Shown in pieces: positions 4,999 through 6,080 of a stretch of 6,080 nucleotides of DNA. Position 1 is the stretch's first letter. Each line of letters begins with the position of its first letter. The DNA lies in contig DJPP01000116.1 in the NCBI GenBank assembly GCA_002438575.1, forward strand, positions 29,694 to 35,773, given 5' to 3'. The notes under the pieces were generated by a model. That model saw only the letters and a program-made list of their open reading frames with translations, did no database searches and was not told where the DNA came from. The DNA is from Oscillospiraceae bacterium UBA6409 (GTDB taxonomy: Bacteria > Bacillota > Clostridia > Oscillospirales > Oscillospiraceae). The position numbers and the translations under genes are program-made.

Positions 4999-5950
4999 AT
5001 TTGCAGAGATAGCTGAACCAGCCCTCGCTGCTGCGCTGCTCGAACACATCCCAGCCGTCGGCCTTCAGCTTCTCCAGCACCTCCGCCGCACGGTCGTCGA
5101 TGATGCCGGAGCAGAGGAACAGGCCGCCGGGCTTCAGGAAGGGACGGACGTGGGGGCTGAGGCCCATAATGACATCCGCCACGATGTTGGCCACCACGAT
5201 ATCATAGCCGGTGCCCATCTCCCGGCGCAGGGCGGCGTCGGTGAGCACATCGCCCCAGCGGACGGCGTAGCGGTCCTTCCCGATGCCGTTCAGGGCGGCG
5301 TTCTCGTAGGCCACGTCCACGCACTTCTCGTCGATGTCGCAGGCGAAGGCGCTCTCCGCGCCCAGGCGCAGCGCCGCGATGGACAGGATGCCGCTGCCGC
5401 AGCCCAGGTCCAGCACGCGCTCGCCGCCGTGGATGTGGGTATCCAGCGCTTGAAGGCACAGGCGGGTGGTGGCGTGGCTGCCGGTGCCGAAGGTCAGGCC
5501 TGGGTTCAGCACCAGCTTCACCCGCGTGGGGTCGGCGGCCTCCTCCCACTCCGGCACCACCAGCAGGCGGCTGCCGATCTCCATGGGCTTGTAGAACTGC
5601 CTCCAGTTGTTCTCCCAGTCCTCGTCGGCCACGTCGGCCATGGTCAGCAGCAGGGGCGCGTACTCCGGGTGCTCCTTTTTCAGCGCCGACATGGCCATAC
5701 GCACGGCGGCCACGGTGCCGTAGGCATCCTCGTTCCGTTCCAGATAGAACGTCACGCGGCTGACGCCCTTTTTCTGCGCCAGCAGGTCATCATCCACATA
5801 ATCCCAGTATTGGCGGTTGTTCTCCAGAAAGCTCTGAAAGTCCGCCTCGTCATCGATCATTACGCCGGTGACGCCCTGCTGCTCCAGCATATCCGTCACC
5901 GCGTCCAAGCCCGCGTGGCTCGTGTCGATCTTAAGCTCCAGCCAGTCCAT
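4997..5950 (-). CDS. prmA: Ribosomal protein L11 methyltransferase
   Basis: This 317-residue protein is the SAM-dependent enzyme that methylates lysine side chains and the N-terminus of ribosomal protein L11 in the cytoplasm. The N-terminal substrate-recognition domain starts with WLELKIDTSHAGLDAVTDMLEQQGVTGVMIDD, and the linker carries the typical DEDWENNWRQFYKP (109-122). The methyltransferase domain shows NPGLTFGTGSHATT (149-162), the SAM-binding loop VLDLGCGSGILS (179-190), ACDID (203-207) and NIVADVI (255-261), followed by KPGGLFLCSGII (273-284). Length agrees with Firmicute PrmA of about 310 residues. The frame is open upstream to an ATG at 6040, but the start at 5950 is chosen because a GGGAGG site (5958-5963) lies 7 nt before it and the protein then begins exactly as family members do. 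In many Firmicutes an rsmE gene follows prmA; here a terminator region does. No clear promoter is seen upstream. Confidence 0.97.
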   Translation of the reverse strand: MDWLELKIDTSHAGLDAVTDMLEQQGVTGVMIDDEADFQSFLENNRQYWDYVDDDLLAQKKGVSRVTFYLERNEDAYGTVAAVRMAMSALKKEHPEYAPLLLTMADVADEDWENNWRQFYKPMEIGSRLLVVPEWEEAADPTRVKLVLNPGLTFGTGSHATTRLCLQALDTHIHGGERVLDLGCGSGILSIAALRLGAESAFACDIDEKCVDVAYENAALNGIGKDRYAVRWGDVLTDAALRREMGTGYDIVVANIVADVIMGLSPHVRPFLKPGGLFLCSGIIDDRAAEVLEKLKADGWDVFEQRSSEGWFSYLCK

Positions 5951-6000
5951 AGGATGACCTCCCGTAAAGTTGAAATGCACCGTACACCGCCGGCGGCAAT

Positions 6001-6061
6001 GGATCCTGCGTCCTGCCGATGGCAAACCTCCAACAGCCACGGATCTTGCGCCAAGACGAGG
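6001..6061. repeat. Imperfect direct repeat upstream of prmA
   Basis: The stretch starting at 6001 (GGATCCTGCGTCCTGCCGAT) and that starting at 6041 (GGATCTTGCGCCAAGACGAG) agree at about 15 of the first 21 positions and are exactly 40 bp apart. The second contains a small inverted repeat, CTTG-CGC-CAAG. No gene is supported in 5951-6080. All three minus-strand frames are free of stops up to the window edge, so the end of an upstream gene cannot be excluded. Confidence 0.3.
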
Positions 6062-6080
6062 CGCGGCGGCGCAGGCGTAC

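Noticed and set aside
4465..5016. Plus-strand open frame of 183 codons across the intergenic region
   Set aside because: It runs antisense to the lipoprotein signal peptide, then through the promoter, repeats and terminators. The Arg/Lys/Gly-rich tail reflects the repeats and not a protein family.
4683..5049. Three overlapping minus-strand open frames of 80-116 codons in the prmA-lipoprotein gap
   Set aside because: They cross terminator hairpins, are Arg/Pro/Ala-rich with repeated Phe-Phe from the T-runs, lack a ribosome binding site and resemble nothing known.
5951..6040. 30-residue N-terminal extension of PrmA
   Set aside because: The GGGAGG site at 5958-5963 lies 7 nt before the internal ATG, and the family begins at that methionine.

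Overview
The window looks like part of a chromosome from a GC-rich Firmicute, most plausibly a gut Oscillospiraceae-type clostridium (Flavonifractor/Lawsonibacter-like). This is inferred from strong GGAGG-type ribosome binding sites, PrmA and histidine-kinase sequences of Firmicute style, a clostridial DUF4340-type lipoprotein, and heavy G/C use at third codon positions. No rRNA, tRNA, IS element, phage gene or CRISPR locus is visible.

Layout from left to right. (1) 1-144, plus strand: the last 47 residues of an EamA/DMT-family membrane transporter. (2) 141-178: a perfect 17-bp hairpin that serves as a bidirectional terminator and contains the stop codons of both converging genes. (3) 4598 down to 175, minus strand: a compact four-gene set read in the order DUF4340-type lipoprotein, OmpR/PhoB-type response regulator, HAMP-less sensor histidine kinase, D-aminoacylase-type amidohydrolase. 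The regulator and kinase overlap by ATGA, the kinase and amidohydrolase overlap by 8 bp, and the lipoprotein lies 23 bp upstream of the regulator, so one transcript is likely. (4) 4599-4996: a 398-bp non-coding region with an AT-rich leader and promoter candidate for the operon, two perfect 31-bp direct repeats, and several terminator-like hairpins. (5) 4997-5950, minus strand: prmA, the ribosomal protein L11 methyltransferase. (6) 5951-6080: the sequence upstream of prmA, with no gene I can support.

The most interesting unit is the operon. A lipoprotein on the outer face of the membrane, a short two-component system and a cytoplasmic enzyme that probably deacylates N-acyl-D-amino acids (or handles related D-amino-acid compounds) appear to be expressed together from one promoter near 4690. 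The reading that the system responds to an envelope or D-amino-acid signal is inference; the gene order and overlaps are seen directly. The kinase also has a substitution in the ATP-binding G1 box. Nothing here amounts to a clearly new class of system; the operon and the repeat/terminator region are the parts worth follow-up.
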